Numbered from the stretch's first letter, positions 45,750 through 55,267 are shown. The stretch is 64,000 nt of DNA from Fundidesulfovibrio soli (GCF_022808695.1 NZ_JAKZKW010000001.1:372001-436000), one strand, 5' to 3'. The notes: generated by a model from the letters alone, not told the origin. Numbers and translations are program-made.

Positions 45750-46733
45750 ATGGAAGCCCCTGACCGCAACCTCGCACTCGAACTCGTCCGCGTCACCGAA
45801 GCCGCCGCCCTGGCCAGCGCCCGCTGGCTCGGCAAGGGGGACAAGAACTCTGGAGACCAGGCCGCCGTGGACGCCATGCGCCTGAGCTTCAACTCCATCC
45901 AAATCCAGGGCCTCATCGTCATCGGCGAGGGCGAAAAGGACGAGGCCCCCATGCTCTTCAACGGCGAGGCCGTGGGTTCCGGCTCCGGTCCGGCAGTGGA
46001 CGTGGCCGTGGACCCCGTGGAGGGCACCCGCCTGCTGGCTTACGGCCGCCCCAACGCCATCTCCGTGGTGGGCCTGGCCCCCAAGGGCTCCATGTTCGAC
46101 CCGGGACCGAGCTACTATATGCAGAAGCTCGTGGTGCCCCACGGCGCGCGCGACTCGGTGGACCTGGACGCCCCCGTGGCCGACAACCTCAAGGCCGTGG
46201 CCAAATCCCTGGGCAAGGACGTGGACGATCTGGTGGTCTTCGTGCTGGACAAGCCCCGCCATCAGCGGCTCATCACGGATATCCGCGCCGCCGGGGCTCG
46301 CATCCAGCTGCACACCGACGGCGACGTGGCCGGGTCGCTCATGGCCATCGACCCCAAGGACATGGTGGACGTGATGATGGGCACCGGCGGCACCCCTGAA
46401 GGCGTGCTCTCGGCCTGCGCCATCCGCGCCCTGGGCGGCAGGATGCTGGCCCGGCTGGACCCGCAGTCCGACGAGGAGCGCAAGGCCCTGCTGGACGCAG
46501 GGTACGACCTGAAGCGCGTGCTCACCACCGAGGAGCTCGTCGCCAGCGAGGACACCTTCTTCGCCGCCACAGGCATCTCCGGCGGCACCTGGCTTGAAGG
46601 CGTCAGCTTCACGGGACGCGGCGCGGTGACCCACTCCCTGGTGCTGCGCGGCAAGACGGGCACCATGCGGCGCATCGAGTCGCACCACACCTGGGACAAG
46701 CTGATGAAGTTCAGCGCCGTGAAATACGATTGA
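45750..46733 (+). CDS. glpX: Fructose-1,6-bisphosphatase, class II (GlpX)
   Basis: The 327-aa enzyme has the metal/phosphate motifs GEGEKDEAPMLFNGE, DPVEGTRLLAYG and GTGGTPEGVLSACAIRALGG of the GlpX/lithium-sensitive phosphatase family. It removes the 1-phosphate in gluconeogenesis, which fits growth on lactate or ethanol. Start and length are normal. It follows the RRM gene by 195 bases and is convergent with the hydrolase. Confidence 0.96.
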   Translation: MEAPDRNLALELVRVTEAAALASARWLGKGDKNSGDQAAVDAMRLSFNSIQIQGLIVIGEGEKDEAPMLFNGEAVGSGSGPAVDVAVDPVEGTRLLAYGRPNAISVVGLAPKGSMFDPGPSYYMQKLVVPHGARDSVDLDAPVADNLKAVAKSLGKDVDDLVVFVLDKPRHQRLITDIRAAGARIQLHTDGDVAGSLMAIDPKDMVDVMMGTGGTPEGVLSACAIRALGGRMLARLDPQSDEERKALLDAGYDLKRVLTTEELVASEDTFFAATGISGGTWLEGVSFTGRGAVTHSLVLRGKTGTMRRIESHHTWDKLMKFSAVKYD

Positions 46734-46756
46734 TTGTCTTTTTGTGATACGATCCG

Positions 46757-47530
46757 TCAGCGCGACAGAAGGAAATCCAGGACAGCGCTCGCGAAAGCTT
46801 CCGGGCGCTCCATGTAGGACATGTGGGCACACCCTGCCAGCAGTACGTGGCGGGCGTCGGGGAACGCCTCGGCCAAGCCGTTCTCGGCCGGCGGCAGCAG
46901 GATGTCCTCGTCGCCCGAGATGCACAGTGCCTGCGCGGTGACGCTGGCTTCCAATCCATGACCGTCGAAGGCTTCCAGGGCTTCGCACTGGGCTCCGAAG
47001 CCTTCGGCGTTCAGTGGATGCCTGCGTAGAGCGAACGCCCTCGCAAGCCGCCCTTCCGACAGAGCCCGGTCCCCCAACAGCCAGGGCAACATCGCCCCGA
47101 GAGATTGCGACATGCTGCCGCCCTCGGCCAGCAATTGCTGCGCCAGGCGCATGGCCATCACCCTGCCCGGACGCATCTTCATCCCTGTGGATGCCAGCAC
47201 CAGCCTGCCGACCCTCCCGGCGTGCTTGGCCGCCAGGTCCAGGGCAGCCATCCCGCCCAGGGAGAAGCCCAGCACGTGGGCTTTGTCCACGCCTTGGGCA
47301 TCCATGACGGAAAGGGCGTCCTCGGCCATCATCTCGACGCTGAACCCGGCCAACGGGGCGCCCGACCTGCCGGAACCGCGCGGGTCGTGCGTCAACACCA
47401 GGAAATGACGGGTCAACTGCCTGAGTAGGCCACTCCAGGAGGAGCCGTCCATGGTCAGGCCAGCAAGAAGCACCAGCGGCGGTCCAGCACCGTGCACTTC
47501 ATAATGAATGCCAAGCGGAGTCTGAGCCAT
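46757..47530 (-). CDS. Alpha/beta hydrolase
   Basis: The ATG at 47530 overlaps the DsrE-like stop by one base (TGATG) and gives 257 aa. The fold shows HG-type oxyanion region (VLLAGLTMDGSSW), nucleophile elbow GFSLGGMAALDLA, and late Asp (SGDEDILLPP) and His (GCAHMSYMERPE), so the Ser-Asp-His triad is present. It is an esterase or lactonase-like enzyme of unknown substrate. Coupling to the DsrE-like gene suggests a joint role. Confidence 0.9.
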   Translation of the reverse strand: MAQTPLGIHYEVHGAGPPLVLLAGLTMDGSSWSGLLRQLTRHFLVLTHDPRGSGRSGAPLAGFSVEMMAEDALSVMDAQGVDKAHVLGFSLGGMAALDLAAKHAGRVGRLVLASTGMKMRPGRVMAMRLAQQLLAEGGSMSQSLGAMLPWLLGDRALSEGRLARAFALRRHPLNAEGFGAQCEALEAFDGHGLEASVTAQALCISGDEDILLPPAENGLAEAFPDARHVLLAGCAHMSYMERPEAFASAVLDFLLSR

Positions 47531-47877
47531 CAGAATACTATCACCTGAAATCCTTTCAGAACATAGTCCGCCATGCCCACATGCCCGTGCATGCCGTTGA
47601 TCAGGGGCAGGCTTTCCTTCATCACGGCCTCCATCGACCCGGTGGCAAGGGCGCAGGCGCGGCACACCCCGGCGATCAAGCCGAGGGTCTTCGTCTTCTC
47701 GAACAGCGCGTGCATGGGGTGCTCCGCCCTGGAAAGCTCGGCCAGCACCAGGGGCGACTCTCCTTCAAGTACCACTTCAACTTCGCACCCCTTCTCGCGC
47801 AGGTCGATGGCGTTGAGCATCACATGGAGAAAGCAGGGAATTTCTGCCCTGAAAGCGAACAGCGCTATCTTGTTCAT
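47530..47877 (-). CDS. DsrE/DsrF-like small sulfur-relay protein
   Basis: The 115-aa protein has the DsrE-family fold: a hydrophobic ALFAFRAEIPCFLHVMLNAIDL start, EVEVVLEGESP, and the cysteine pair VCRACALATG followed by MHGHVGMADYVLKGFQVIVF. DsrE-like proteins bind or relay persulfide sulfur, though the family also has non-sulfur members. GGAGGAAGAAGGT precedes the ATG. It is coupled to the alpha/beta hydrolase and lies 48 bases after the 2-oxoacid oxidoreductase genes, so it may belong to the same transcript. Confidence 0.8.
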   Translation of the reverse strand: MNKIALFAFRAEIPCFLHVMLNAIDLREKGCEVEVVLEGESPLVLAELSRAEHPMHALFEKTKTLGLIAGVCRACALATGSMEAVMKESLPLINGMHGHVGMADYVLKGFQVIVF

Positions 47878-47925
47878 ACCTTCTTCCTCCCGGTGCGGTG
47901 TCTGCCTCCGCGCCTGCCATGCACC

Positions 47926-48777
<852 letters not shown>

Positions 48778-48785
48778 AGCGACTC

Positions 48786-50465
48786 CTACAGCCTGTCCAG
48801 GATGTACCTGGCCGTGAGGGGCAGGCCGTCGTAGCGGGTGACGGTATCTTTGAAATGGTAGCCGGACTCCTGGCGGATCAGGCGCGCCAACTGGCAGCTG
48901 TGGTTGCCCTCCACCATCACCGCCCTCCCGGCACGCTCCAGGATGGGCAGGAACTGCTCCGGGTTCAGGGGATAGACCTGCCCGAAATGCAGCACAGCCG
49001 CGCTTTTGCCCGCAGCCCGAAGATCCTGCGCGGCTTCGAGCGCGGCGCCCACAGCCGACCCCCAGCACACCAGCAGGGTCGAGGGGGACTCGTCGCCTGT
49101 GAACGTGGGGGGAACCACGTCCGCCACGAGCCCTTCGAGTTTGCGCATGCGTTTGTCCACCATCTGGACGCGCACGGCCAGATCCTCGGTGATGTGGCCG
49201 TCCTCGGTGTGCTCGTCGCTGTCCAGCACCACCAGGTGCTCGCCGAAGCCGGGCACCAGCCTGGGGGAGACGCCGCTTGGGGTGAGAGCGTAGCGTTTGT
49301 ATCCGGCGGGGTCCTCGCAAGTCAGGCCGGGCGCGCTCACTGCGGGCAGGGAGTCCAGGTCGAACGGAACCACGGCGCGGTAGGAATCCGCCAGGAACTG
49401 GTCCGTAAGCACGAACACCGGGCTCTGCCACTTCTCGGTCTGGTCCACGGCCCGGTAGGTCAGCTCGAAGCACTGCTCGGGCGTGCCGGGAGTGAAGACC
49501 GCCCGGGGGAAGTCGCCGTGTCCGGCGTAGAGCACCATGTTCAGGTCGCCCTGCTCGGTGCGCGTGGGCAAGCCGGTGGCCGGGCCCGGCCGCTGGGCGA
49601 GCACCACGACCACTGGGGTCTCTGTCATGCCCGCGAGGCTCACCCCTTCGACCATCAGGGCAAAACCGCCGCCCGACGTGGGCACCACCACGCGCGCACC
49701 GGCATAGGACGCCCCCAGGGCCATGTTGATGGCCGCGATCTCGTCCTCGGCCTGCTCGATGAGCATCCCCATCTTCGTTCCCTTGGCGACGAACGTCGCC
49801 GCCACGGAGGTGGCCGGGGTCATGGGGTAGTAGGAGCAGAAATTCGCACCCGCGGCCAGCGCGCCGAAGGCGATGGCTTCGTTGCCGTTCATGAACAGGC
49901 GCTTCTCGGTGCGCACCGGGGGGGCCATGCAGCTGAACGTGGCGTTCTGCCCGGCGGCCCAGCCCTGCGCGGCGGCGAACACGTCCAGGTTCTGGCGCAA
50001 CACCTCATCGCCTTTCTTGGCGAACTCGCTCCGAATCAGCCCCTCCAGCCAGGAGCGCTCCAGGCAGAGCAGCTGCGCCAGCACGCCCAGGGCGGCCACG
50101 TTCTCGAACATGGGCTTGGGGCAGAGCGTCTTGAAGGGGATGGAGAGCCCCGGATGCCCCAGGCGGTCGATGGTTTCGTCCGCCAGCACCAAAGCCCGGG
50201 GGGTGAGCTGGGGGCGGTGCAGGGCCACCGTCTCGGCATTGAGGGCCACCAGCAGGTCGATGCTTTCCCTGGGGCCGTGGATGGCTTCGTGGCTGACCCG
50301 GATGGCGTAGGTGTTGTGCCCGCCCCTGATGCGGGACATGTAGTCCTGCGTGACCACGATCTCGTACCCCGCGCGCACCAGGGCCTTGGCCAGGAAATCG
50401 CCCACTGTCACGAGGCCCTGGCCGGCCTCGCCGCCTATGACGATCGAAACGCATGTGTCCGACAT
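48786..50465 (-). CDS. 2-oxoacid:acceptor oxidoreductase, fused gamma-alpha subunit
   Basis: The ATG at 50465 with GGAGGG upstream gives 559 aa. Residues 1-180 are the gamma domain (IVIGGEAGQGLVTVGDFLAKAL, QDYMSRIRGGHNTY); residues about 195-559 are the alpha domain (FMNGNEAIAFGALAAGANFCSYYPMTPATSV, PTSGGGFALMVEGVSLAGMTETPVVV). The gamma-alpha fusion is common for KorAB-type enzymes in Deltaproteobacteria and Archaea. No separate ferredoxin-like delta subunit is adjacent, so electrons pass to free ferredoxin. Confidence 0.93.
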   Translation of the reverse strand: MSDTCVSIVIGGEAGQGLVTVGDFLAKALVRAGYEIVVTQDYMSRIRGGHNTYAIRVSHEAIHGPRESIDLLVALNAETVALHRPQLTPRALVLADETIDRLGHPGLSIPFKTLCPKPMFENVAALGVLAQLLCLERSWLEGLIRSEFAKKGDEVLRQNLDVFAAAQGWAAGQNATFSCMAPPVRTEKRLFMNGNEAIAFGALAAGANFCSYYPMTPATSVAATFVAKGTKMGMLIEQAEDEIAAINMALGASYAGARVVVPTSGGGFALMVEGVSLAGMTETPVVVVLAQRPGPATGLPTRTEQGDLNMVLYAGHGDFPRAVFTPGTPEQCFELTYRAVDQTEKWQSPVFVLTDQFLADSYRAVVPFDLDSLPAVSAPGLTCEDPAGYKRYALTPSGVSPRLVPGFGEHLVVLDSDEHTEDGHITEDLAVRVQMVDKRMRKLEGLVADVVPPTFTGDESPSTLLVCWGSAVGAALEAAQDLRAAGKSAAVLHFGQVYPLNPEQFLPILERAGRAVMVEGNHSCQLARLIRQESGYHFKDTVTRYDGLPLTARYILDRL

Positions 50466-50581
50466 GAAATACCCTCCAGGTCGAAAAAAGGCGAAGCGGC
50501 CGCCGGTTATCCGGCGACCGCTTTGATGATGCATGCCGCAACCCGCCAAAGGGCTGCGCTGTGATGTGCGGGCCGCCGTGC

Positions 50582-51097
50582 TTACGCGTTGGCCCCGGTG
50601 GGCGGAGTGAACACCCGGGTGGCCAGTTCCTTGTCCAGCATGTAAAGCGCGGAGGGGTCGTTCTCAACCAGCTTGAGCTTGTTGATCACGTCCTGCACGC
50701 TGGCCTCCTCTTCCACCTGCTCGTCGATGAACCACTTCAGGTAGGAGGCGGTGGCGTGGTCGCGCTCGTCGATGGCGAGGTCCATCAGCGCGTTGATGCG
50801 CGCGGTGACGCCCTGCTCATGCTTGAGGGTCTCCAGGAAGGCGGCCAGAGGGCTGGCCCAGGAGTTCTCGGGGGCTTCCAGAGTCTGGAGCTTGATGCGG
50901 CCGCCGCGCTCGAAGGTGTAGTTGTAGAACTTGGTGGCGTGGAACTTTTCCTCCTGCTCCTGCACCTTCATCCAACTGGCGAAACCCATGAGGCCCATCT
51001 CCTCGAAGTAGGAGGCCATGGACAGGTACAGATAGGAGGACCACAGCTCCCATTTGACCTGGTCGTTGAGGGCCTGGTTCATTTTGTCGCTGAGCAT
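50582..51097 (-). CDS. Ferritin (FtnA-like)
   Basis: The 171-aa four-helix protein has the ferroxidase residues: a glutamate in VKWELWSSYLY, EEKFHATKF (E-x2-H), HEQGVT and the late QVEEEASVQ. It oxidises and stores iron. Its ATG lies three bases after the superoxide reductase stop, with GGAG inside the end of that gene. Pairing with superoxide reductase reduces free iron and hydrogen peroxide stress together. Confidence 0.95.
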   Translation of the reverse strand: MLSDKMNQALNDQVKWELWSSYLYLSMASYFEEMGLMGFASWMKVQEQEEKFHATKFYNYTFERGGRIKLQTLEAPENSWASPLAAFLETLKHEQGVTARINALMDLAIDERDHATASYLKWFIDEQVEEEASVQDVINKLKLVENDPSALYMLDKELATRVFTPPTGANA

Positions 51098-51100
51098 GGG

Positions 51101-51478
51101 CTACTCCGCCTTCCACAGGCCGTGCAGGTTGCAGTACTCGCGGGCCACGATCTTCTCGGCCTGGATGCAGAACTCGGCTTCGGGGGCCATGCCGGGCTTG
51201 AGCTCCTGGCGGTAGACCTTGCCGTCAGCGAAGACCTCGATGAACTCGATCCAGTGCTTCTCTTCCATGGGATGGGCCACGCTGCCGACCTTGACCTTGA
51301 AGCCGTTGGCGGTCTTCTCGATCACGGGGACGTGCTTCTCCTTGGCGGCGTCAACGGTATTGGCCGCGAAATACTTCATGGGCTCGCCGCAACAGACCAG
51401 ATCGCCGTCGCCGGTGTGCAGAACTTCAACGATGTTGCCGCAGAGCGCGCATTTGTAGATGCCGTGCAGTTCGGACAT
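51101..51478 (-). CDS. dfx: Desulfoferrodoxin (superoxide reductase, two-iron type)
   Basis: The ATG at 51478 with AAAGGAGA gives 125 aa. The N-terminal centre I is a rubredoxin-like Cys4 site (C10, C13, C29, C30). The catalytic centre II has EKHVP at 47-51 (Glu47, Lys48, His49 as in characterised enzymes), further His in [10 protein letters not shown], and the Cys-His pair in EYCNLHGLW. It reduces superoxide to hydrogen peroxide without making oxygen, a typical oxygen defence of anaerobes. Confidence 0.97.
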   Translation of the reverse strand: MSELHGIYKCALCGNIVEVLHTGDGDLVCCGEPMKYFAANTVDAAKEKHVPVIEKTANGFKVKVGSVAHPMEEKHWIEFIEVFADGKVYRQELKPGMAPEAEFCIQAEKIVAREYCNLHGLWKAE

Positions 51479-51596
51479 GGTGTCTCCTTTGCTTATGACG
51501 AAGGTGAAAGGCCGGCCGCCACGAAAAATGGGCGGCCGGGCATCTTCACCAGCTAAACCACTTTCGAGCGGTTTTCGCAAGGGCTTTCAGCGGGGG

Positions 51597-52601
51597 CTAT
51601 TTGAGGAATTCGTAAACGTAGCGCGCCGCCAGGAACAGGATGCACGCCGAAAGAAAGGCCTTGATATATTTGGCCGGGACGTATTTCTGGCAACGTGCCC
51701 CCACGTACATACCCGCGAAGCCGCCCAGGCCGAAGAGCGCCCCGAGGGTCCAGTCCGGGGCCACGGCCAGTTCGGGCCAGAACGGGGCGATGGCCTGGTA
51801 GAACACCACGCCGGAGACGCTGGTCAAAAAGGTGCCCATGAGCGCCGCGCCCGCCACGGTGTAGACCGGCAGCCCGAAGAAGGCCACGAAGAAGGGCGCG
51901 ATGATGGCCCCGCCGCCGATGCCGTACACGCCGCCCACCACGCCCACGATCAGGCTCATGAGCAGCACCCCGCCTGTGGAGAAGCAGTAGCGCTCGCCCT
52001 GGAAGACGAACTCCACCTGCTTGAACGAATACTTCGACTCGGAAACGGCCATGGAATCGATAAGGTTCCCCTGGGGGCCGCAGGCCGTGCCGCCCATTGC
52101 CACGGAGCTCTGCAGGGCGTTCTTCTGGGCGCAGCTCACCGGCTTGGCGGCGTCGCGCATGGAGCAGCCGGGGCCGGAACCCGGCGCGGGTTTTGCCGGG
52201 GCCTTCTTGAAGAAGGTGTCGCGCACGAGCCGCAGCCCGATATAGCCCAGCACCGCCGCGGCGAACATCTTGAAGTTCTTGGGATCCGGCAGATATTTGA
52301 CGCGGATGTAGGCCCCCAGAAACACCCCGGGCAGCGTGCCCAGGGCCGTGGCGTATGTCAGGGGCCAGACCATGCGTTTTTCGCGGATGTAGCGGTACAC
52401 CCCGCTGGGGATGGCCACGATGTTGAAAACCTGGTTGGTGGCGGAGACGGACGGCGAGACGTATCCCAGCACGCTCATCTGGAAGGGCAGCAGGAGAAAG
52501 GCGCCGGACACGCCGCCCATGGAGGTGCAGAAGGACACGGCGAAGGCCACCAGAGGCGGAACCCACACGGATACTTCGATGCCGGCTACCGGAAAATACA
52601 T
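51597..52601 (-). CDS. TauE/SafE-family permease
   Basis: The 334-aa protein has about nine transmembrane segments and the family signatures GGVSGAFLLLPFQM near the start and VGGVYGIGGGAIIAPFFVAFFGLP later, each holding the repeated GxxGGxxxxP pattern. A cytoplasmic loop of about 70 residues in the middle is rich in Pro and Cys (PGSGPGCSMRDAAKPVSC). The family exports or imports sulfite, sulfoacetate and similar anions, and sulfur compounds suit a sulfate reducer; the substrate here is not shown. It faces away from the FlgO-like operon. Confidence 0.88.
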   Translation of the reverse strand: MYFPVAGIEVSVWVPPLVAFAVSFCTSMGGVSGAFLLLPFQMSVLGYVSPSVSATNQVFNIVAIPSGVYRYIREKRMVWPLTYATALGTLPGVFLGAYIRVKYLPDPKNFKMFAAAVLGYIGLRLVRDTFFKKAPAKPAPGSGPGCSMRDAAKPVSCAQKNALQSSVAMGGTACGPQGNLIDSMAVSESKYSFKQVEFVFQGERYCFSTGGVLLMSLIVGVVGGVYGIGGGAIIAPFFVAFFGLPVYTVAGAALMGTFLTSVSGVVFYQAIAPFWPELAVAPDWTLGALFGLGGFAGMYVGARCQKYVPAKYIKAFLSACILFLAARYVYEFLK

Positions 52602-52692
52602 GGCGTCCTCGCTTGTTGTTCGAAGATAGTCACCAATTTCACAATGTCCGTGACCATTCTCTAGCCGCTCATGTGGAGCCTGTCTACAATCT

Positions 52693-52708
52693 CGGCACGG
52701 AGTTTGCG
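52693..52708 (+). promoter_or_regulatory. Sigma-54 (-24/-12) promoter of the FlgO-like operon
   Basis: CGGCACGGAGTTTGCG has GG at 52694-52695 and GC at 52706-52707 (N10 between) and matches TGGCACG-N4-TTGCW at 10 of 12 specified positions. Transcription should start near 52719, leaving about 90 bases before the ATG at 52808. Confidence 0.75.
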
Positions 52709-52807
52709 TTTTTATTCCAGCTAGGGCTACAGGGTAATTCCTGCCGCCCTCGACTAAAGGGTTTTGCTTCCCGGCCGATAGGACGGCAAACCATTGGAGG
52801 AACCGCC

Positions 52808-53734
52808 ATGCGCGCGACAGTTTTCCTCGCGGCGCTCGCCACGCTGGCTCTCGGGGCCGTTACGGCCGCGGCCCAGACCGCGGGGCCGGTCGACCCCGGG
52901 GCCGAAGTGGAACTTTCCAAGCCCCAGGGTACGACGATCAACGGCGTGTCCGGCGTGCGGGTGCGCTCCACTCCCGGCGTCTCGCAGGGCTATCTGGTGC
53001 CGGACGCCTCGGGCGGCTACGTCAACTACGCGCCGGGGCCGCCCCTGCCGCCAGCATCCCCGTCCAGGGCCGACGCCGAGGAGTTGAGGCTCTACGCGCG
53101 TGAGCTGGCCTCCCAGATCACCAAGGGCATCACGGGCGATTCTCCCCTTGCGGGCGTCTCCAGCGTGCCCTCGGCCTTCGTGGACCAGGATTCGCGCCAG
53201 ACGTCATCCTTCGGGCGGCTTCTGGGCGAGCAGATGATCTACGAGATGAACAGCCGGGGCTTCCCGGTCAAGGAGGCTCGCGGCAACGCGCCCGCAGCCG
53301 CCAAGGGCAAGAAGGGCCCGGTCGAGAGTCTGGCCGTGCTGGCGGGCTCCTACTACGTGGATCGCGACAACATCTTCGTCAACGCCCGGCTTGTGGAGCC
53401 ATCGGGCCGCGTGCTGCGCACCGGGTCCGTGCTTATACCCATGACCCCCACCCTGCGCAGGATGCTCGGCCTGCCCGAACCCGGGGCCATGCAGCCGCGC
53501 CTGCCCACGCTCATCGGCGCGCGCGACGTGAACGACCCGCCCGGCGCCTACGGCAAGCCCGCCGCGCCGTACACGCCATCGCCCGCCAAGGCCAAGCCGG
53601 GCACGCGCACCGGCAGCAAAAAGGCCTCGTCCAAGAAGCCCAAGCAGCCCTGCCCGCCGGGCTGCGAGCCCATCGACACCAACGCCAAGGCCCAGGCCCA
53701 GCCCGCGCAGCCGGCCCAGGCTCCGGGCAAGTAG
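52808..53734 (+). CDS. FlgO-like exported protein
   Basis: The ATG at 52808 follows TTGGAGGAA and gives 308 aa. A signal peptide ends in TAAAQ (about residue 23). Residues about 95-225 fit the FlgO domain pattern: LYARELASQITKGI, AFVDQDSRQTSSFGRLLGEQMIYEMNSRGFPVKEAR, then SLAVLAGSYYVDRDNIFVNARLVEPSGRVL. The C-terminal 80 residues are a Pro/Ala/Lys-rich low-complexity tail with KKASSKKPKQPCPPGCEP. FlgO proteins of Vibrio sit at the outer membrane around the flagellum. The sigma-54 promoter supports a motility link. The basic tail may bind peptidoglycan or another surface polymer. Confidence 0.8.
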   Translation: MRATVFLAALATLALGAVTAAAQTAGPVDPGAEVELSKPQGTTINGVSGVRVRSTPGVSQGYLVPDASGGYVNYAPGPPLPPASPSRADAEELRLYARELASQITKGITGDSPLAGVSSVPSAFVDQDSRQTSSFGRLLGEQMIYEMNSRGFPVKEARGNAPAAAKGKKGPVESLAVLAGSYYVDRDNIFVNARLVEPSGRVLRTGSVLIPMTPTLRRMLGLPEPGAMQPRLPTLIGARDVNDPPGAYGKPAAPYTPSPAKAKPGTRTGSKKASSKKPKQPCPPGCEPIDTNAKAQAQPAQPAQAPGK

Positions 53735-53741
53735 GCACGCC

Positions 53742-54002
53742 ATGAGGAACACCATCGCCGCCCTCCTGCTCTGCCTAGCCCTTTTATCCGGATGCCAGGG
53801 CAAGGGCCTCGCCGTGATCCCGCAGGACCCGCACAGCCTGGACCGCTACGCCCTGGGCCTGCGCTACAAGCAGCAGGGCCGCTACTTGCTGGCCCGCGAG
53901 CAGTTCCAGCTGGCCCTGGCCACCTCCCGGGACATGGACATGTCCCGGCGCTGCCAGGCTGAAATAGCCGCCATGGACCGCGCCATCCGCGAGGAGCGCT
54001 GA
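53742..54002 (+). CDS. Small TPR-like lipoprotein
   Basis: The 86-aa product has a lipobox (LSGC, Cys18) and one helical hairpin resembling a tetratricopeptide repeat (DRYALGLRYKQQGRYLLAREQFQLALA). It starts seven bases after the FlgO-like gene, so it belongs to that operon. A position analogous to the small lipoproteins encoded near flgO in Vibrio is possible, but no sequence match is claimed. Confidence 0.8.
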   Translation: MRNTIAALLLCLALLSGCQGKGLAVIPQDPHSLDRYALGLRYKQQGRYLLAREQFQLALATSRDMDMSRRCQAEIAAMDRAIREER

Positions 54003-54031
54003 AGAGACTTTTGACGTGTTGAGACGCGCTG

Positions 54032-54121
54032 TGTCCGTGGGCGGCCTGCCCGGCGCGGAGCGGAGCCGGCATTCTTCAAATATGCATGCCCGCTCCGTGC
54101 CGGGCATGCCGCCCACGGACA
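54032..54121. repeat. Long imperfect inverted repeat (hairpin A)
   Basis: Arms 54032-54062 and 54091-54121 pair over 31 positions with one mismatch (46/107) and one G-T pair (55/98). The inner GGCAT (68-72) and ATGCC (86-90) add five pairs. The loop contains TTCAAATAT, also found in hairpin B at 55115-55192. No T run follows, so it is not a classical terminator. Confidence 0.85.
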
Positions 54122-54197
54122 TGGCGACATACGGCACGGACCCTGCATGGTTGCGGCCAAGGCAACTCCTGCACTCTGACCGGCCGAGGAAACGACC

Positions 54198-54911
54198 ATG
54201 AGATACGCCGCCCTGCTCATCCTGCTCTCCATCAGCGCCTGCGCTCCCATGGCCAACGGCGAGATGGCCTCGCTCATCCCCTCCTTCGGCGGGGACAAGC
54301 CGGACATGAACGAATACTACCCCCAGACCGCCCGCATCATCGCCGACGAACTCGACGCGCAGCTGGCGCCTCGCCTTGGGGTGGGCCAGTCCACCACGCG
54401 GGGCCTGCAATGGCTCATCGTCACCACCCCGTCCGATCTGAACAACATGGGCCAGGCCACCCCGCTCTCCAGGGCCCTCGCGGAGGAGCTGGGCTCGGCC
54501 ATGACCGCCAAGGGCTATTACGTGCAGGAGATCAGGAAGACGTCCGAAGTGGTCTTCAACAAGGCCCAGGGCGAATTCATGCTTTCCCGAGACGTGCGCC
54601 AGCTGGCCACCAAGCAGTTCCAGAGCACCCTGGTGCTCACCGGGACCTACGTGAGCAGCCCCTACGGCGTGCGCTTCAACATCGAGGTGCTGGACGCCCG
54701 CAACAACGATGTGCTGGCCAAGTCCAGCAAGGTCATCCCCATGAGCCGCCCCGTGGCCTACCTGAACCAGAGCCGGACGCCCGGCCAGAGCAACGTGCGG
54801 CCCACCGTGGTCACCACGCCCGGCACGGACACCAGCGCGGACCCGTATATGGAACCGCAGGGCGACTGGCGCACCACCCGACAGAAGGTGCCCAACTTCC
54901 TGCTGCCCTAA
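54198..54911 (+). CDS. FlgO-like lipoprotein
   Basis: The 237-aa product has a lipobox (ISAC, Cys15) and a FlgO-type core: ARIIADELDAQLAPRLG, WLIVTTPSDLNNMGQATPLSRALAEELGSAMTAKGYYVQEIRK, and LVLTGTYVSSPYGVRFNIEVLDARNNDVLAKSSKVI. It parallels the FlgO-like protein encoded 1.4 kb upstream in the same direction, and the two flank the small lipoprotein gene. GAGGAAACGACC precedes the ATG. The hairpin between it and the lipoprotein gene may separate expression levels. Its outer-membrane location is inferred from the lipobox. Confidence 0.8.
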   Translation: MRYAALLILLSISACAPMANGEMASLIPSFGGDKPDMNEYYPQTARIIADELDAQLAPRLGVGQSTTRGLQWLIVTTPSDLNNMGQATPLSRALAEELGSAMTAKGYYVQEIRKTSEVVFNKAQGEFMLSRDVRQLATKQFQSTLVLTGTYVSSPYGVRFNIEVLDARNNDVLAKSSKVIPMSRPVAYLNQSRTPGQSNVRPTVVTTPGTDTSADPYMEPQGDWRTTRQKVPNFLLP

Positions 54912-54946
54912 GGGGAGGAAGAAAGGGGACGGGTCGCCTCCGGCGG

Positions 54947-54969
54947 CCTAAGGAACTTCGTTCCTTAGG
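54947..54969 (+). repeat. Short perfect hairpin in an intergenic GC-rich element
   Basis: CCTAAGGAAC and GTTCCTTAGG pair perfectly around TTC. It is preceded by CGCCTCCGGCGG and followed by AATCCTTTACCGCTTCGCGCC. Layouts of this type recur after genes in Desulfovibrio-like genomes, as I recall, but copy number here could not be measured. It may act as a weak terminator for the FlgO-like operon. Confidence 0.5.
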
Positions 54970-55114
54970 AATCCTTTACCGCTTCGCGCCGGGGTCGTCA
55001 GACTTCAGTACCGGCAGCGCCAACAAAGCTGGCAGCTCGACTACTGAAACCGCACGCATCCCCCTCGGCAGAACCCTGCCCTCTCTTGCCTCCCTATCTC
55101 GCCGCCCTGAAACG

Positions 55115-55192
55115 CGCCGGGGCCTGCGCCGGGCCGTCTGGTCGATATTATTCAAATATATCGGCGAAGACGGCCCTGCGCAGGCCCCGGCG
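55115..55192. repeat. Long imperfect inverted repeat (hairpin B)
   Basis: Fifteen bases (55115-55129) pair with 55178-55192, then after one mismatch nine bases (55131-55139) pair with 55168-55176, then CGATAT (55143-55148) pairs with ATATCG (55158-55163). The loop again contains TTCAAATAT. It lies between the FlgO-like lipoprotein gene and the convergent antiporter gene. The 54912-55267 gap otherwise has no gene. Confidence 0.85.
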
Positions 55193-55267
55193 GGACCCTA
55201 CAACCACTATTCAAACGCCCTCGGCAACCCATCCGCTAAAGGACGGCGTCACCGCATTGACGCCCTC

